Notes: generated by a model not told the origin, from the letters alone. A DNA stretch of 64,000 nucleotides from Streptomyces sp. NBC_01268 (GCF_036240795.1 NZ_CP108454.1:3844001-3908000), one strand, 5' to 3'; counted from the first letter of the stretch, positions 34,335 to 44,268 are shown. Made by a program: numbers and translations.

Positions 34335-37300
34335 GTGGTTCGTCATACCCTCGCGCGCAGGGCTTCGCTCACCGCGCTCGGACTCTCGGTCGCCGCAGGT
34401 GGCCTGATACCGCTCGCCGCACCGGCCACAGCGGACACGCCGGAGGTCCCGCAGGAGCTGGTCGTCCCGGCAGCCGTCAAGAACAACCCGCTCTGGGAGC
34501 GGGTCTACCAGGCCGGACAGGCGGAGTACGGCGACGCCGACAGCGTCGGAACCGAGGGCGTCTTCGTCCGCGAGGACGGGCGCAACCAGCCGGTCTGGAC
34601 GCGCTTCTCCGACGGCAAGACCTTCGACATCCCCGGCATCGCGTCCGCGACCGGCTCGGGACGCGGCACCGGCGCGGACGCGCTCGCCTTCGTGACGGCC
34701 GACAAGGTCGAGCTGCGCCACGCCGACGGCCGGGTGGAGACCCTCGCCCTGCCCGCGGGGCTCAAGGACACGAACGTCTACGGGCCTCGGGCGGTCGGCG
34801 ACGACGCCCAGGGCCGCACCCACATCCTCTCGGCGACGGCCGACGGCGGCACCGCCGATCTGGTCGTCGAGGAGCCGGCCGGCGTCGAGTACGGTCCCGC
34901 GGTCGCGGGCGACGCGTCCGCGGTCCTGCTCCAGGGCCCCGACCTGAGCGGCCACCGCGCCTACACGCTGGTCGACGCCACGACCGGCAAGGCCCAGGGC
35001 CGCTTCCCGGCCGTCCCGGCGGGCTACTCGCGGGCCCGGATCTCGTCGAAGTACGTCCTGTTCTACGGCGACTACCGCACCGGCAAGGTCCTCGTCGGCT
35101 CGCGCGCCAACCCCACGGCCCCGCTCACCGAGGTCCCCGTCCCCGTGTACGGCAACGAGGTCGCCCTCGTCGGCGACTGGGTCGTGCACAACCCGTACGG
35201 CAAGGTCCAGGCCGTCCCGCTCAAGGGCGGCGCGCCCGTCGACCTGCTCACCGGCGACACCTGGGGCGGCATCGGCCAGGGCGGTGACAGCGCGGTCGTC
35301 GTCGGCGGCCCCGACAACTCCGACTGGGCCGTCCGCCGCATCACCGCCGGCCCCGACGGCAAGCCCGCGATCTCGGTCCTGAAGAAGGTCCCCGGCAAGC
35401 CCGTCCCCGTCGAGCGCCTCGCGCTCGCCCAGGGGCAGCTCGCCGTCATCGACCGCAGCGACGACTCGTCGACCACCGGCCGGGCGTGGAGCCGCGGCCT
35501 GAGCACGAGCGGCGCCCTGACCGCCGGCAAGCGCTCCACCGAGAGCCTGTGGGTGGACCCCTGCCCGGCCGGCGACACCGCCTGCGAGGAGTACTGGCCC
35601 ACCGGCGACGGCGGCTTCCTCACCCACATCGGCGGCAGCGACGGCTACCTCACCGTCCAGGGCTGGGAGAAGCCGTCCTTCCGCTCCGCCTACCCGGGCG
35701 GCGTGGCGCGCGTCCGCGACCTCAGCGGTCCGTACGTCGTCGTGGACGTCAAGAAGGACGCGTCCACGAAGCAGCGCGTGCTGCGGATGGAGGCCGACCA
35801 CGAGAAGACCCAGGTCCTGGAGGAGCGCGCGCCCGTCGCGTCCGCCCTGTGGGGGTCCTGGCTGTGGAGCGCCGGCGCCGACAAGGGCGCGGTGAGCGCG
35901 AAGGACCTGAAGACCGGCAAGACGGTCGAGACGCTCAACACCGGCGCGCCCTGCGTGCCCGAGGAGCTCCAGGCCGTCGGCCGCTGGCTCTACTGGTCCT
36001 GCGGCGCGAGCGGCCCCGCCGGGGTCTACGACCGCACGGAGAAGGCGAACCGGACCGTGCCGTCCGACGAGGCCCTCCTCGGCGACGGCTACGTCGTCAC
36101 GCACGACAAGGCCGCCGGGAAACTGGTCCTCACCGGCGCCGACACCGCCGGACCCGCCGTCACCCGCGTCGTGGGCAGCCTCCCCGACACGGGCCGCTCG
36201 CAGCGGCGCGTCACCTGGACCGTCGACGAGTTCGGCGGCCACCTCGCGTACGCCGACCCCCAGGGCCAGGTGCACGTGGTGCCGAGCGGCATCGCGCGCC
36301 AGCCGCTGACGCTGCTCACCCGCGAGGACACCCCGGCGGCGCTCGTCGACGGCCGGAAGCCGGAGACCCCGGCCGTCCTCGACACCCTGATGCCCTCCCG
36401 CCCCTTCGGCGACTGGACCCTCACGGCCCGCCACCACACCACCGGCAAGGTCACCACGCTGGCCTCCGGCACGGACGGGCGGGCGCTGCGCCCGAGCTGG
36501 AACGGCAAGGACAAGGCCGGCGCGCTCATGGCGAACGGCCAGTACACCTGGACGCTGACCGCCCGCCCCGACGGCGCCTCCGCCGCGCCGACGACGGTGA
36601 GCGGCGACGTCGTGCTGCGCGGCGGCACGTCCCCGGCGGAGTCCAGCTTCACCAGCCTGTCGCCGCGCCGGGTGCTCGACACCCGCAACGGCACCGGCGT
36701 CGCCAAGGGCAAGGTCGGCGCGAAGGGCACGATCACCCTCGACCTGTCCGGCGTGCCGGGCGTCGACAAGGACACGACCACGTCCGTGGCCCTGCACGTC
36801 ACCGCGACCAACGCGACCGCCGGGACCTTCGTCTCCGCGTACGACGGCTCCCTCGGCCGCTCCTCCGCGTCGAACCTCAACGTGGCGGCGGGCAAGACGG
36901 TCTCCAACCTCGTCGTCGCTCCGCTGGACCACGGCAAGGTGACCTTCTACAACCACGCGGGCACCGTCGACCTCGTCGCGGACCTCGCCGGGGCGAACAC
37001 GGCGACCGACGCGAACGCGCTGTACCGGCCGATGACCCCCTGGCGGGCCCTCGACACCCGCAGCGGTCTCGGCACGCCCAAGGCGAAGGTCACGGGCGGC
37101 TCCCGGGCCCGCCTGTCCTTCCAGGGCACCGAGCTGGACGCCCCGGGCGTCACGGCGGTCGTCCTCAACGTGACGGCGACCAACGTCTCCGCCGGCACCT
37201 TCGTCACCGCCCTCCCCAAGGGCGCGGCGGTCGTCGGCTCGCACCTCAACCCCGGTGCGGGCGAGACCCGTTCCAACCTGGTGATCGTGCCCGTCAAGGA

Positions 37301-37751
37301 CGGCGGCGTCGACCTCTACAACCACGCCGGTTCGGTCGACCTGATCGCCGACGTGGCCGGGTACTACACCAGCGACCGGGTGGGCTCCCTCAACTCGTCG
37401 CTGTACCCGCAGCGCCTGATGGACACCCGCGCGGGCACCGGCGTCGCCAAGGCGAAGCTGGGCGCGGGCGGCACGGTCACCCTGACGGTGGCCGGCAAGG
37501 CCGGGATCCCGGCGACGGGTGCCACGGCGGTCGTCCTCAACGTGACCGCCACCAACACCACGGCGAACACCTTCGTCACGGCCTACCCGTACGACACCAC
37601 CCGCACCAGCGCGTCGAACCTGAACGTGCCGGCCGGGGCGACGGTCTCCAACCTGGTGATCGTGCCGGTGAAGGACGGGAAGGTGACGTTCTACAACCAC
37701 GGCGGGACGGCCGACGTCATCGCCGACGTGCAGGGGTTCTTCGCGGAGTAG
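34335..37751 (+). CDS. Large secreted protein with FlgD-like Ig domain and three C-terminal repeats
   Basis: An 1138-residue precursor. The GTG at 34335 gives a signal peptide (RRASLTALGLSVAAGGLIPL, cleavage near ATADT). Residues 40-680 are beta-rich with propeller-like strands (AYTLVDATTGKAQGRFPAVP). A FlgD-like Ig domain lies at about 690-760 (FGDWTLTARHHTTGKVTTLA, ALMANGQYTWTLTARPDG). Three repeats of about 120 residues start near 770, 894 and 1017, each with RVLDTRNGTGVAKGKV-like, VTATNATAGTFVSAYD-like and VTFYNHAGTVDLVADLAG-like parts. Such repeats occur in other actinobacterial surface proteins. No enzyme motif is seen; adhesion or carbohydrate binding is a reasonable guess. Confidence 0.85.
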   Translation: MVRHTLARRASLTALGLSVAAGGLIPLAAPATADTPEVPQELVVPAAVKNNPLWERVYQAGQAEYGDADSVGTEGVFVREDGRNQPVWTRFSDGKTFDIPGIASATGSGRGTGADALAFVTADKVELRHADGRVETLALPAGLKDTNVYGPRAVGDDAQGRTHILSATADGGTADLVVEEPAGVEYGPAVAGDASAVLLQGPDLSGHRAYTLVDATTGKAQGRFPAVPAGYSRARISSKYVLFYGDYRTGKVLVGSRANPTAPLTEVPVPVYGNEVALVGDWVVHNPYGKVQAVPLKGGAPVDLLTGDTWGGIGQGGDSAVVVGGPDNSDWAVRRITAGPDGKPAISVLKKVPGKPVPVERLALAQGQLAVIDRSDDSSTTGRAWSRGLSTSGALTAGKRSTESLWVDPCPAGDTACEEYWPTGDGGFLTHIGGSDGYLTVQGWEKPSFRSAYPGGVARVRDLSGPYVVVDVKKDASTKQRVLRMEADHEKTQVLEERAPVASALWGSWLWSAGADKGAVSAKDLKTGKTVETLNTGAPCVPEELQAVGRWLYWSCGASGPAGVYDRTEKANRTVPSDEALLGDGYVVTHDKAAGKLVLTGADTAGPAVTRVVGSLPDTGRSQRRVTWTVDEFGGHLAYADPQGQVHVVPSGIARQPLTLLTREDTPAALVDGRKPETPAVLDTLMPSRPFGDWTLTARHHTTGKVTTLASGTDGRALRPSWNGKDKAGALMANGQYTWTLTARPDGASAAPTTVSGDVVLRGGTSPAESSFTSLSPRRVLDTRNGTGVAKGKVGAKGTITLDLSGVPGVDKDTTTSVALHVTATNATAGTFVSAYDGSLGRSSASNLNVAAGKTVSNLVVAPLDHGKVTFYNHAGTVDLVADLAGANTATDANALYRPMTPWRALDTRSGLGTPKAKVTGGSRARLSFQGTELDAPGVTAVVLNVTATNVSAGTFVTALPKGAAVVGSHLNPGAGETRSNLVIVPVKDGGVDLYNHAGSVDLIADVAGYYTSDRVGSLNSSLYPQRLMDTRAGTGVAKAKLGAGGTVTLTVAGKAGIPATGATAVVLNVTATNTTANTFVTAYPYDTTRTSASNLNVPAGATVSNLVIVPVKDGKVTFYNHGGTADVIADVQGFFAE

Positions 37752-37757
37752 TCCGCA

Positions 37758-37776
37758 CGCCCGCGCACGGCGGGCG
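37758..37776. terminator. Terminator between convergent genes
   Basis: Seven-base stem CGCCCGC / GCGGGCG with loop GCACG, seven bases after the stop of the large secreted protein gene. Confidence 0.6.
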
Positions 37777-37794
37777 CACCGGTCGGGGCCGGGC

Positions 37795-38736
37795 TCAGAT
37801 CATCAGGACGATCCGCCCCGGCCGGTGCCCCGACTCCGCCCTGCGGTGGGCCTCGGCGGCCTCCTCCAGGGGCATCACGTCGGCCACCCGGGTGATGAGC
37901 TCGCGGGACGCCACCTGCTCCAGGATGCCGGCCAGGGCGGCCGCGTCGGGGCGGCCGACGACCGTGTGGACCTCGATGTCGCGTTCGGCCGTCGGGGTGC
38001 GGTCGGCGGCCAGGGAGACGAAGCGGCCGCCGTCCTTCAGGGCGGCCACCACCGGCGTGCCGACGAGGGCGCCGTCGAAGACGCCGTCGACGCGTTCGGG
38101 GGCGTACTCCAGGACCCCGGCGAGCACCTTGGCGGGGTCTCCGCGCGGCACGCAGTGCTGGGCGCCGAGGACCTTCAGCTCGCTCTCGTCGCCCTCGTAG
38201 GAGACGCCCACCACGCGCAGCCCGGCCGCCGCGGCCAGCTGGACGGCGAAGCGGCCGACGACGCCGCTGGCGCCCGTCACGAGGAGGGTGGAGCCCGGGG
38301 GGAGGGCCAGCTTGGCGAGGCCCTGGCGGGCGGTGATCGCGGCCAGCGGGACGGAGGCGGCGGCCGTGAAGTCGACGTCCTCCGGGATCGGCGCCAGCCA
38401 CGCCGGGTCGACGCGGACGACCTCCGCGTACGTGCCCTCGCCCGTCAGCTCGTCGAACCAGGGCATGAAGCCCGCCACCCGGGTGCCTACCTCCAGGGGG
38501 CCGGCCGGGTCGAGGAGGCGGCCCGCGAAGTCCGTGCCGAGGACGAACGGGGGCCGCAGGCCGCCGAGCGCGTCGACGTACAGGCCGGACCTGATCCTCA
38601 GGTCCGCCACGGTCACACCGGCCGCCTTGAGCCGTACCCGGACCTTGCCCGGCACGTCCCCGGCCTCGGGTTCCGGGCGGCGGGCCATGTTCAGGACCTC
38701 GGGTCCGCCGTAGGCGGTGACTTCGACGACACGCAT
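37795..38736 (-). CDS. NADP-dependent oxidoreductase, quinone reductase type
   Basis: A 313-residue medium-chain reductase without zinc sites. The N-terminal GroES-like domain has FVLGTDFAGRLLDPAGPLEV and VPLAAITARQGLAKLALPPG; the Rossmann domain has LLVTGASGVVGRFAVQLAAA, the NADP site. The family includes quinone oxidoreductases and enoyl reductases acting on small electrophiles. The ATG follows GGAGGAG. It stands alone, convergent with the secreted protein gene. Confidence 0.88.
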   Translation of the reverse strand: MRVVEVTAYGGPEVLNMARRPEPEAGDVPGKVRVRLKAAGVTVADLRIRSGLYVDALGGLRPPFVLGTDFAGRLLDPAGPLEVGTRVAGFMPWFDELTGEGTYAEVVRVDPAWLAPIPEDVDFTAAASVPLAAITARQGLAKLALPPGSTLLVTGASGVVGRFAVQLAAAAGLRVVGVSYEGDESELKVLGAQHCVPRGDPAKVLAGVLEYAPERVDGVFDGALVGTPVVAALKDGGRFVSLAADRTPTAERDIEVHTVVGRPDAAALAGILEQVASRELITRVADVMPLEEAAEAHRRAESGHRPGRIVLMI

Positions 38737-38881
38737 GGGGTTTCTCCTCCTGCGGCAGCCCCCTCGTGGCCATTACACCCACGCCCGGCACCCCCGGCAA
38801 CAGGGGTGAGGGATGCGGGGGACCTCCCGCGGAGAAGCTGCGGGAAAGCGGCGGTGAACTTGACGGAAGGACGAACACCGG

Positions 38882-40420
38882 GTGGCGGGATCGTCGGCCG
38901 CCCCACCGGCTCGTACGCGCGTCCGTACCGTGGCGCCCGTGGACTGGGTCAGCCCCGAGAACGTCATCGCCGTCGTCACCGCGCTGCTCGGCGTCGTGGT
39001 GACCTTCGGCGTGCTCGCCATCGAGCGGCGGGTGCCGCGCCGCAAGCGGATCGGCTACCGCGTGCAACTGGACACTCCCGTGGGCGAGCGGGACAACCCC
39101 GACGTGGGGCTCTTCCACGGGCAGCCGGACATGGCGGACGCCACCCTCGTCCTGCTGCGGATCGAGAACGACGGGGCCGTCTCCATCGGCCGCGAGGACT
39201 ACCAGCTGGAGGAGCACGGGCTGACGGTGGAGTTCGGCCCCCGGCGGGTACGGGCGGTCGCCGCGACCGAGGCGCCCTTCACCTCCGCCGCCCTGAGCCA
39301 CGGCGGCAGCCAGGTCCGGCTCCCCAAGGTGCCGCTCAACCGGGGTCAGTACGTCAAGCTGCTGGCCCTGCTCACCGGCGGGCCCGTCGACACCCCCGTC
39401 ACCGTCACCGGTGGCCTCCGCGACGGCGACATCCACATCAACCACAGCACGACCCTGGACCACACCCCGCCCACCTTCAGCCGCGCCGCCCGGGCCGTGA
39501 CGATCGTCCTCACCGTCTGCGTCATCGTCCTCGCCTCGATCATCGTGGTCCGCGACGACGCCCCGCCGCCCATGGGCTGCGCGCACGGCACCCTCACCGT
39601 CACCGGCTCCACGGCCTTCGCGCCCGTCATGCGCGACCTGGCCCGGCAGTACGAGGAGGACTGCGAGGGCGCCACCGTCCTCGTCGACGTGCACGGCTCC
39701 ACCGCCGGGATACGGGAGCTCGCCGAGCAGGGCGCCAAGAACGCCAAGGGCGCACCCGCGCTCATCGCCCTGTCCGACGGGCGCAAGCCGGACGGCTACC
39801 CCCAGCTGCGCGAGAGCATGGTCGCCGTCTCCCTCTTCACCCTCGTCCTCAACGACGACGTCCCGCTGGCAGACCTGTCGCTGGAGGCGGTACGGCGCGT
39901 CTACCGCGGCGACGTCGTCAACTGGCGCGAGCTCGGCGGGCCCGACCTCCCCGTGCGGCTGGTCAGCCGTGACGCCAACTCCGGCACCCGCGAGGTCTTC
40001 CAGCGGCGGGTCCTCGGCCGCAACGAGCCCGCCAACTCCTCCCGCGACTGCACCCACAAGGACGACCCCGAGGCGCGGGTCGTGCGCTGCGAGCTCGACA
40101 GCACCGACCAGGTCCTGTCGACCGTCGCCACGCTCCCCGGCGCCATCGGCTACAGCGAACTGCGCTCCGGCAGCGGCCTGAAGGGCCTGCACCGGGTCGG
40201 CGTCGACGGGCGGCGCCCGAACGTGGACGAGATCGGCTCCTCGCCCTACCCGTACCGGGAGATCGAGTACGCCTACACCTGGGGCGTGCCGCCCGCGGAC
40301 TCGCTGACCTCCAGCTTCCTCACCTTCCTCAGCCGGGGCGGCGGCCAGGCCGTCATCAGCACCCACGGGCACCTGCCGTGCGCCACCCCGAAGGGCCTCA
40401 GGATCTGCGGCGAGGGGTGA
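38882..40420 (+). CDS. Membrane protein with phosphate-binding-like (PstS-type) domain
   Basis: A 512-residue protein with one helix near the N-terminus (NVIAVVTALLGVVVTFGVLA) and a second around residue 205 (RAVTIVLTVCVIVLASIIVV). Between them is a beta-rich cytoplasmic part of about 150 residues. The C-terminal 280 residues outside the cell form a type II periplasmic-binding domain (GTLTVTGSTAFAPVMRDLAR, VDVHGSTAGIREL, LVSRDANSGTREVFQRRVLG), the ligand loops of which match PstS-like proteins. GTG at 38882 has GGAAGGA in front; GTG at 38939 (VDWVSPENV) is an alternative. It sits 44 bases before a receptor kinase, so the two may form a sensing unit. Confidence 0.8.
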   Translation: MAGSSAAPPARTRVRTVAPVDWVSPENVIAVVTALLGVVVTFGVLAIERRVPRRKRIGYRVQLDTPVGERDNPDVGLFHGQPDMADATLVLLRIENDGAVSIGREDYQLEEHGLTVEFGPRRVRAVAATEAPFTSAALSHGGSQVRLPKVPLNRGQYVKLLALLTGGPVDTPVTVTGGLRDGDIHINHSTTLDHTPPTFSRAARAVTIVLTVCVIVLASIIVVRDDAPPPMGCAHGTLTVTGSTAFAPVMRDLARQYEEDCEGATVLVDVHGSTAGIRELAEQGAKNAKGAPALIALSDGRKPDGYPQLRESMVAVSLFTLVLNDDVPLADLSLEAVRRVYRGDVVNWRELGGPDLPVRLVSRDANSGTREVFQRRVLGRNEPANSSRDCTHKDDPEARVVRCELDSTDQVLSTVATLPGAIGYSELRSGSGLKGLHRVGVDGRRPNVDEIGSSPYPYREIEYAYTWGVPPADSLTSSFLTFLSRGGGQAVISTHGHLPCATPKGLRICGEG

Positions 40421-40464
40421 GCAGCGGGACCCGTCCGCGTCCCCGTCTGGCATTCTCTGTCGAC

Positions 40465-42327
40465 GTGGATCCCTTGAACGCGGAAGACCCGGTCACCGTA
40501 GGGCCGTTCCGGCTGATCGGCCGGCTCGGCGTGGGCGGCATGGGCCGGGTGTTCCTGGCCCGCTCGGCCGGCGGGCGCACGGTCGCCGTGAAGGTCGTGC
40601 ACGCGGAGCTCGCCGCGCAGGACGAGTTCCGGCGCCGGTTCGCCCGCGAGGTCGCCGCGCTGGAGCGGGTCGGCGGCACCGGCACCGCGCCCGTGCTCGG
40701 CTCGGACACCGGGGCCGAACTGCCCTGGGTCGCCGTCGGATACGTGCCGGGTCCCTCGCTGCGGACCGTCGTCGGTGACGAGTACGGGCCGCTGCCGCCC
40801 GACAGCGTCCGCACCCTCGCCTCCGGGCTCGCCCGCGCCCTCGTCCACGTGCACGCGGCGGGGCTGGTCCACCGCGATCTGAAGCCCTCGAACGTCCTGC
40901 TGACGGTCGACGGCCCGAAGATCATCGACTTCGGCATCGCGCGGGCCGTCGACACCGTCACCGACGGCGGCCTGACCAGCACCGGCGCGGTCGTCGGGTC
41001 CCCCGGCTTCATGTCCCCCGAACAGGTGCGGGGCGAGAAGCTCACGCCCGCCTCCGACGTGTTCTGCCTGGGCTCCGTCCTCGCGTACGCGGCGACCGGG
41101 CGGACCCCGTTCGGCGGGGCGGACAGCGGCGTGCACGCCACCATGTTCCGCATCGCGCACGACGAGCCCGACCTGACGGACCTCGCGCCCGAACTCAGCG
41201 GGCTCATCCGGGCCTGCCTCACCAAGGACGCCGCCGGGCGGCCCACCGCGACCGAGCTCGTCGACACCCTCCAGGTCACCGAGCCCTGGCTGCCCGCCGA
41301 CCTCCTGGCCCGACTCGGCCGCCACGCGGCCCTGCTCCTGGAGACCGAGGCGGAGGCCGCGCCGGTCGCGGAACGCACCGCGCCGCCCGCCCCGGAGGCC
41401 GCCACGGAGCCCGCCGCGGACACCGCCCCGCGCCGCCGCCGGCGCGGGCTCACCGCCGCCCTCACGGCCCTCGCCGTCGTGGGTGCCGCCGTCCTCGCGT
41501 ACGCCTCCTGGCCGTACACGGGCGGCGGGACCGGCGGGACGGACGGCAAGGGGCGCGGCGCGGGGAGCTCCGCCCCGGGGCGCCCCGCCGGGATCGTCCC
41601 GGCCGCGTTCCTCGGCGCCTGGGAGGGTGTCCTGCGGGGCGCCGCGGACGCCCCGTACGAGACCAGCCGGATCGAGATCAGCCAGGGCGCGGCGGGCAGC
41701 AGGAGCGCCGTCTACACCCATGTCACCGGGGAACGCCTGTGCATCGGGCGGGCCGTGCTGCTCTCCGCCACCGACGCCGAACTCGTCCTGGGCGACGCCG
41801 AGATCACCGCGAGCGTGCCCGCCCAGCGCTGCACCCCGGCCGCCCGCCAGACGCTCCGGCTGCGGGCCAACGAGGTCGTCGAGTGGAGCTCCGGCGTCGC
41901 CAGGAGCACGTTCCAGCGCGCCGGGACCGGTGCGGCCGTCGTCCCGGCCACGCTGCTCGGCACCTGGAACCAGGTGCCGCTCGGCGGGACGGCGCCCCCC
42001 GAGGCCGACCGCTGGGTCAACCGCCTGACCGTCTCCCAGGGCCCGGTCGGCGCCCCCCTCGTCCGCGTCGAGCAGTCGTACCCGCGCACCGACTCCGACG
42101 GCAACAACACGTCCGAGAACGTCAACTGCACCGCCACCGCGGTCGTCGGCGGCGCGGGCCCGCTCCTCGTCGTCGGCCCCCAGACCCGCGACCCGGACGT
42201 GTGGGACCCGGACTGCGTCGAGGACGGCTCCACCAACCTGCGCATCGTCCGCTACCAGGGCAAGGACCGGCTCCTCGTCTACGGGATGTCGGCGGACGGG
42301 GAGCCGGGGGAGTACCAGCGGGGTTAG
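40465..42327 (+). CDS. Receptor-type Ser/Thr protein kinase
   Basis: A 620-residue kinase. The Hanks kinase domain (residues 10-280) has GRLGVGGMGRV (glycine loop), HRDLKPSN near 137-144, DFG near 155-157 and SPEQVRG. A basic stop-transfer (RRRRR) and one helix (about 335-355) lead to an external region made of two related domains, each opening with VVPATLLGTW-like sequence (IVPAAFLGAWEGVLRGAAD and VVPATLLGTWNQVPLGGTA) and containing paired cysteines. This duplicated beta-domain is probably the ligand sensor. The GTG start at 40465 has no ribosome site. The gene follows the PstS-like membrane protein in the same direction. Confidence 0.9.
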   Translation: MDPLNAEDPVTVGPFRLIGRLGVGGMGRVFLARSAGGRTVAVKVVHAELAAQDEFRRRFAREVAALERVGGTGTAPVLGSDTGAELPWVAVGYVPGPSLRTVVGDEYGPLPPDSVRTLASGLARALVHVHAAGLVHRDLKPSNVLLTVDGPKIIDFGIARAVDTVTDGGLTSTGAVVGSPGFMSPEQVRGEKLTPASDVFCLGSVLAYAATGRTPFGGADSGVHATMFRIAHDEPDLTDLAPELSGLIRACLTKDAAGRPTATELVDTLQVTEPWLPADLLARLGRHAALLLETEAEAAPVAERTAPPAPEAATEPAADTAPRRRRRGLTAALTALAVVGAAVLAYASWPYTGGGTGGTDGKGRGAGSSAPGRPAGIVPAAFLGAWEGVLRGAADAPYETSRIEISQGAAGSRSAVYTHVTGERLCIGRAVLLSATDAELVLGDAEITASVPAQRCTPAARQTLRLRANEVVEWSSGVARSTFQRAGTGAAVVPATLLGTWNQVPLGGTAPPEADRWVNRLTVSQGPVGAPLVRVEQSYPRTDSDGNNTSENVNCTATAVVGGAGPLLVVGPQTRDPDVWDPDCVEDGSTNLRIVRYQGKDRLLVYGMSADGEPGEYQRG

Positions 42328-43301
42328 CGGGCGGCCGCGCCGGCCGACCCGGTGGCCGGCGCCGCGGACCCGCCCGCCGGCCCGGTGGCCGCCTTGGCCG
42401 CCGCCCCCGTCACCGCCCCCGCCGCCCGGGCGTAGTCGTGGACGGCCGGGCGGGGGTCGTCGGCGCGCCAGGCGAGGGCGAAGCGGCACTCCGAGATGCC
42501 GTCGACGGGGCGGGTGACGACGCCGTCGCGGGCGAGGAGCGGGGCGTTGCCGGTGGCGACCAGGCAGACGCCGAGGCCGTCGACGAGGGCCTCGTACGTC
42601 TCGTCGGCGGAGGCGATCTCGGCGCCGATCCGGGGCGGGCGGCCGCCGCGGGCGTCGACGGCCAGCCAGTGGTCGCGCAGTTCGGGGCTGTCCTCGGGGA
42701 GGGCGAGGAAGGGTTCGTCGAGGAGCTCGGCGAAGGGGACGCGGGCGCGGGCGGCGAGCGGGTGGGTCCCGGGGAGGGCGACCAGGCGCGGTTCGGTGGC
42801 GACGACGACCCAGCGGTAGCGCTCGGCGTCGGCGAGCGGCAGCCAGACGAAGGCCACGTCGCTGGTGCCGTCGGCGAGGCCGGCCGTGGGGTCCTCCCAG
42901 CCGACCTGGCGCAGCCGGAGCCGGGCCTCGGGGTGCCGTTCGGTGAAGCGGGAGCGGATCGCGGGGAGCAGCCCGCCGCGGCCGGGGCTGGTGGACATGC
43001 CGATGACGAGCGTGGCGTGCCGGGCCGCCCGGACCTCCTTGAGGGCCGTCTCGCCCTCCGCCCAGGCGGCGAGCACCGCCCGCGCGTGCGGCAGCAGGGC
43101 CGCACCGGCGCCGGTGAGGCGTACGGTGCGCCGGTCGCGGTCGAACAGGGCGGTGCCGAGCTGCCGTTCCAGGGCGCGGATCTGTTTGCTGAGCGCGGGC
43201 TGGGAGACGTAGAGCCGTTCGGCGGCGCGGGTGAAGTGGAGCTCCTCGGCCACCGCGACGAAGTAGCGCAGATCCCGGCCGTGCACGTCGTTGCTCGTCA
43301 T
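42324..43301 (-). CDS. LysR-family transcriptional regulator
   Basis: A 325-residue LysR-type regulator. The N-terminal winged helix is LRYFVAVAEELHFTRAAERL and YVSQPALSKQIRALERQLGT; the substrate-binding domain follows from about residue 90 (LVIGMSTSPGRGGLLPAIRS). The last 40 residues are alanine/glycine-rich and probably disordered. It is divergent from the SDR gene at 43394, the standard arrangement for a LysR activator and its target. Its stop overlaps that of the kinase gene by four bases (convergent). Confidence 0.92.
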   Translation of the reverse strand: MTSNDVHGRDLRYFVAVAEELHFTRAAERLYVSQPALSKQIRALERQLGTALFDRDRRTVRLTGAGAALLPHARAVLAAWAEGETALKEVRAARHATLVIGMSTSPGRGGLLPAIRSRFTERHPEARLRLRQVGWEDPTAGLADGTSDVAFVWLPLADAERYRWVVVATEPRLVALPGTHPLAARARVPFAELLDEPFLALPEDSPELRDHWLAVDARGGRPPRIGAEIASADETYEALVDGLGVCLVATGNAPLLARDGVVTRPVDGISECRFALAWRADDPRPAVHDYARAAGAVTGAAAKAATGPAGGSAAPATGSAGAAAR

Positions 43302-43393
43302 GCCCTCTGGCTATCACAGTGGATCTTGGACGGACAACGCCCTTTGCCCGCAGTCTCGTTGACAGAGATCGGGCTACGAGGGGAACAGAACAC

Positions 43394-44224
43394 ATGAGCA
43401 GGGTCTGGTTGGTCACCGGGGCGAACAGCGGCTTCGGGCGCGCCTTCGCCGAGGCCGCGATCGGCGCCGGAGACGTCGTGGTCGCCGCCGCGCGCCGTAC
43501 GGGCACCCTGGACGACCTGGTGGCCGCCCACCCCGACCAGGTCGAGGCCGTCGCCCTGGACGTCACCGACCACGCCGCCGTCGACCGGGTGGTCGCCGAG
43601 GTCGCGGAGCGCCACGGGCGCATCGACGTCCTGGTCAACAACGCCGGCCGCACCCACGTCGGTTCGGTGGAGGAGACGGACGACGCCGAGCTGCGCTCGC
43701 TCTTCGACGTGCACGTCTTCGGGCCGGCCGCGCTGACCCGGGCCGTCCTGCCGCACATGCGGGCCCGCAGGTCCGGCGCGATCGTGCAGCTCAGCAGCGT
43801 CGGCGGGCAGATGTCGATGGCCGGCTTCGGCGCCTACAGCGCCACCAAGTTCGCCCTGGAGGGCCTGTCCGAGGCGCTCGCCGCCGAGGTGAACCCGCTC
43901 GGCATCCGCGTCCTGATCGTGGAGCCCGGCGCCTTCCGCACCTCGCTCTTCGGCAACGGCAGCCTCAGCACCGACAGCATCGCCGACTACGCCGACACGG
44001 TCGGCGCCACCCGCGCCTTCGTCGAGGGCGGCGACGGCGGCCAGGCCGGCGACCCGGCGAAGGCCGCGGCGGCCGTCCTCGCGGCCCTCGGCGCCGAGGA
44101 GCCGCCGCTGCGGCTCGCGCTCGGCTCCGACTCGATCGACACGATCTACGGGCACCTGGAGCAGGTGCGGGGCGACCTGGCGGCCTGGGAGAAGGTCGGT
44201 CGGGAGACCGGGTTCGACGCGTGA
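43394..44224 (+). CDS. Short-chain dehydrogenase/reductase
   Basis: A 276-residue classical SDR: cofactor site VTGANSGFGRAFAEAA, the NNAG motif (VLVNNAGRTHVG), catalytic Ser135 (VQLSSVGG) and Tyr148/Lys152 (AYSATKFALEG). It oxidises or reduces an alcohol or ketone with NAD(P). ATG at 43394 follows GAGGGGAACAG. The divergent LysR gene is its likely regulator; the 92 bases between should hold the T-N11-A type site (for example around 43312-43326). Confidence 0.92.
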   Translation: MSRVWLVTGANSGFGRAFAEAAIGAGDVVVAAARRTGTLDDLVAAHPDQVEAVALDVTDHAAVDRVVAEVAERHGRIDVLVNNAGRTHVGSVEETDDAELRSLFDVHVFGPAALTRAVLPHMRARRSGAIVQLSSVGGQMSMAGFGAYSATKFALEGLSEALAAEVNPLGIRVLIVEPGAFRTSLFGNGSLSTDSIADYADTVGATRAFVEGGDGGQAGDPAKAAAAVLAALGAEEPPLRLALGSDSIDTIYGHLEQVRGDLAAWEKVGRETGFDA

Positions 44225-44268
44225 GGCGCAGGACCGTACGGCGGTCGCGGACGTAGCCGCGGACGCAC

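Noticed and set aside
34281..37700. Long minus-strand frame opposite the large secreted protein
   Set aside because: The plus-strand frame has a signal peptide, domain repeats and natural composition; the opposite frame is a shadow.
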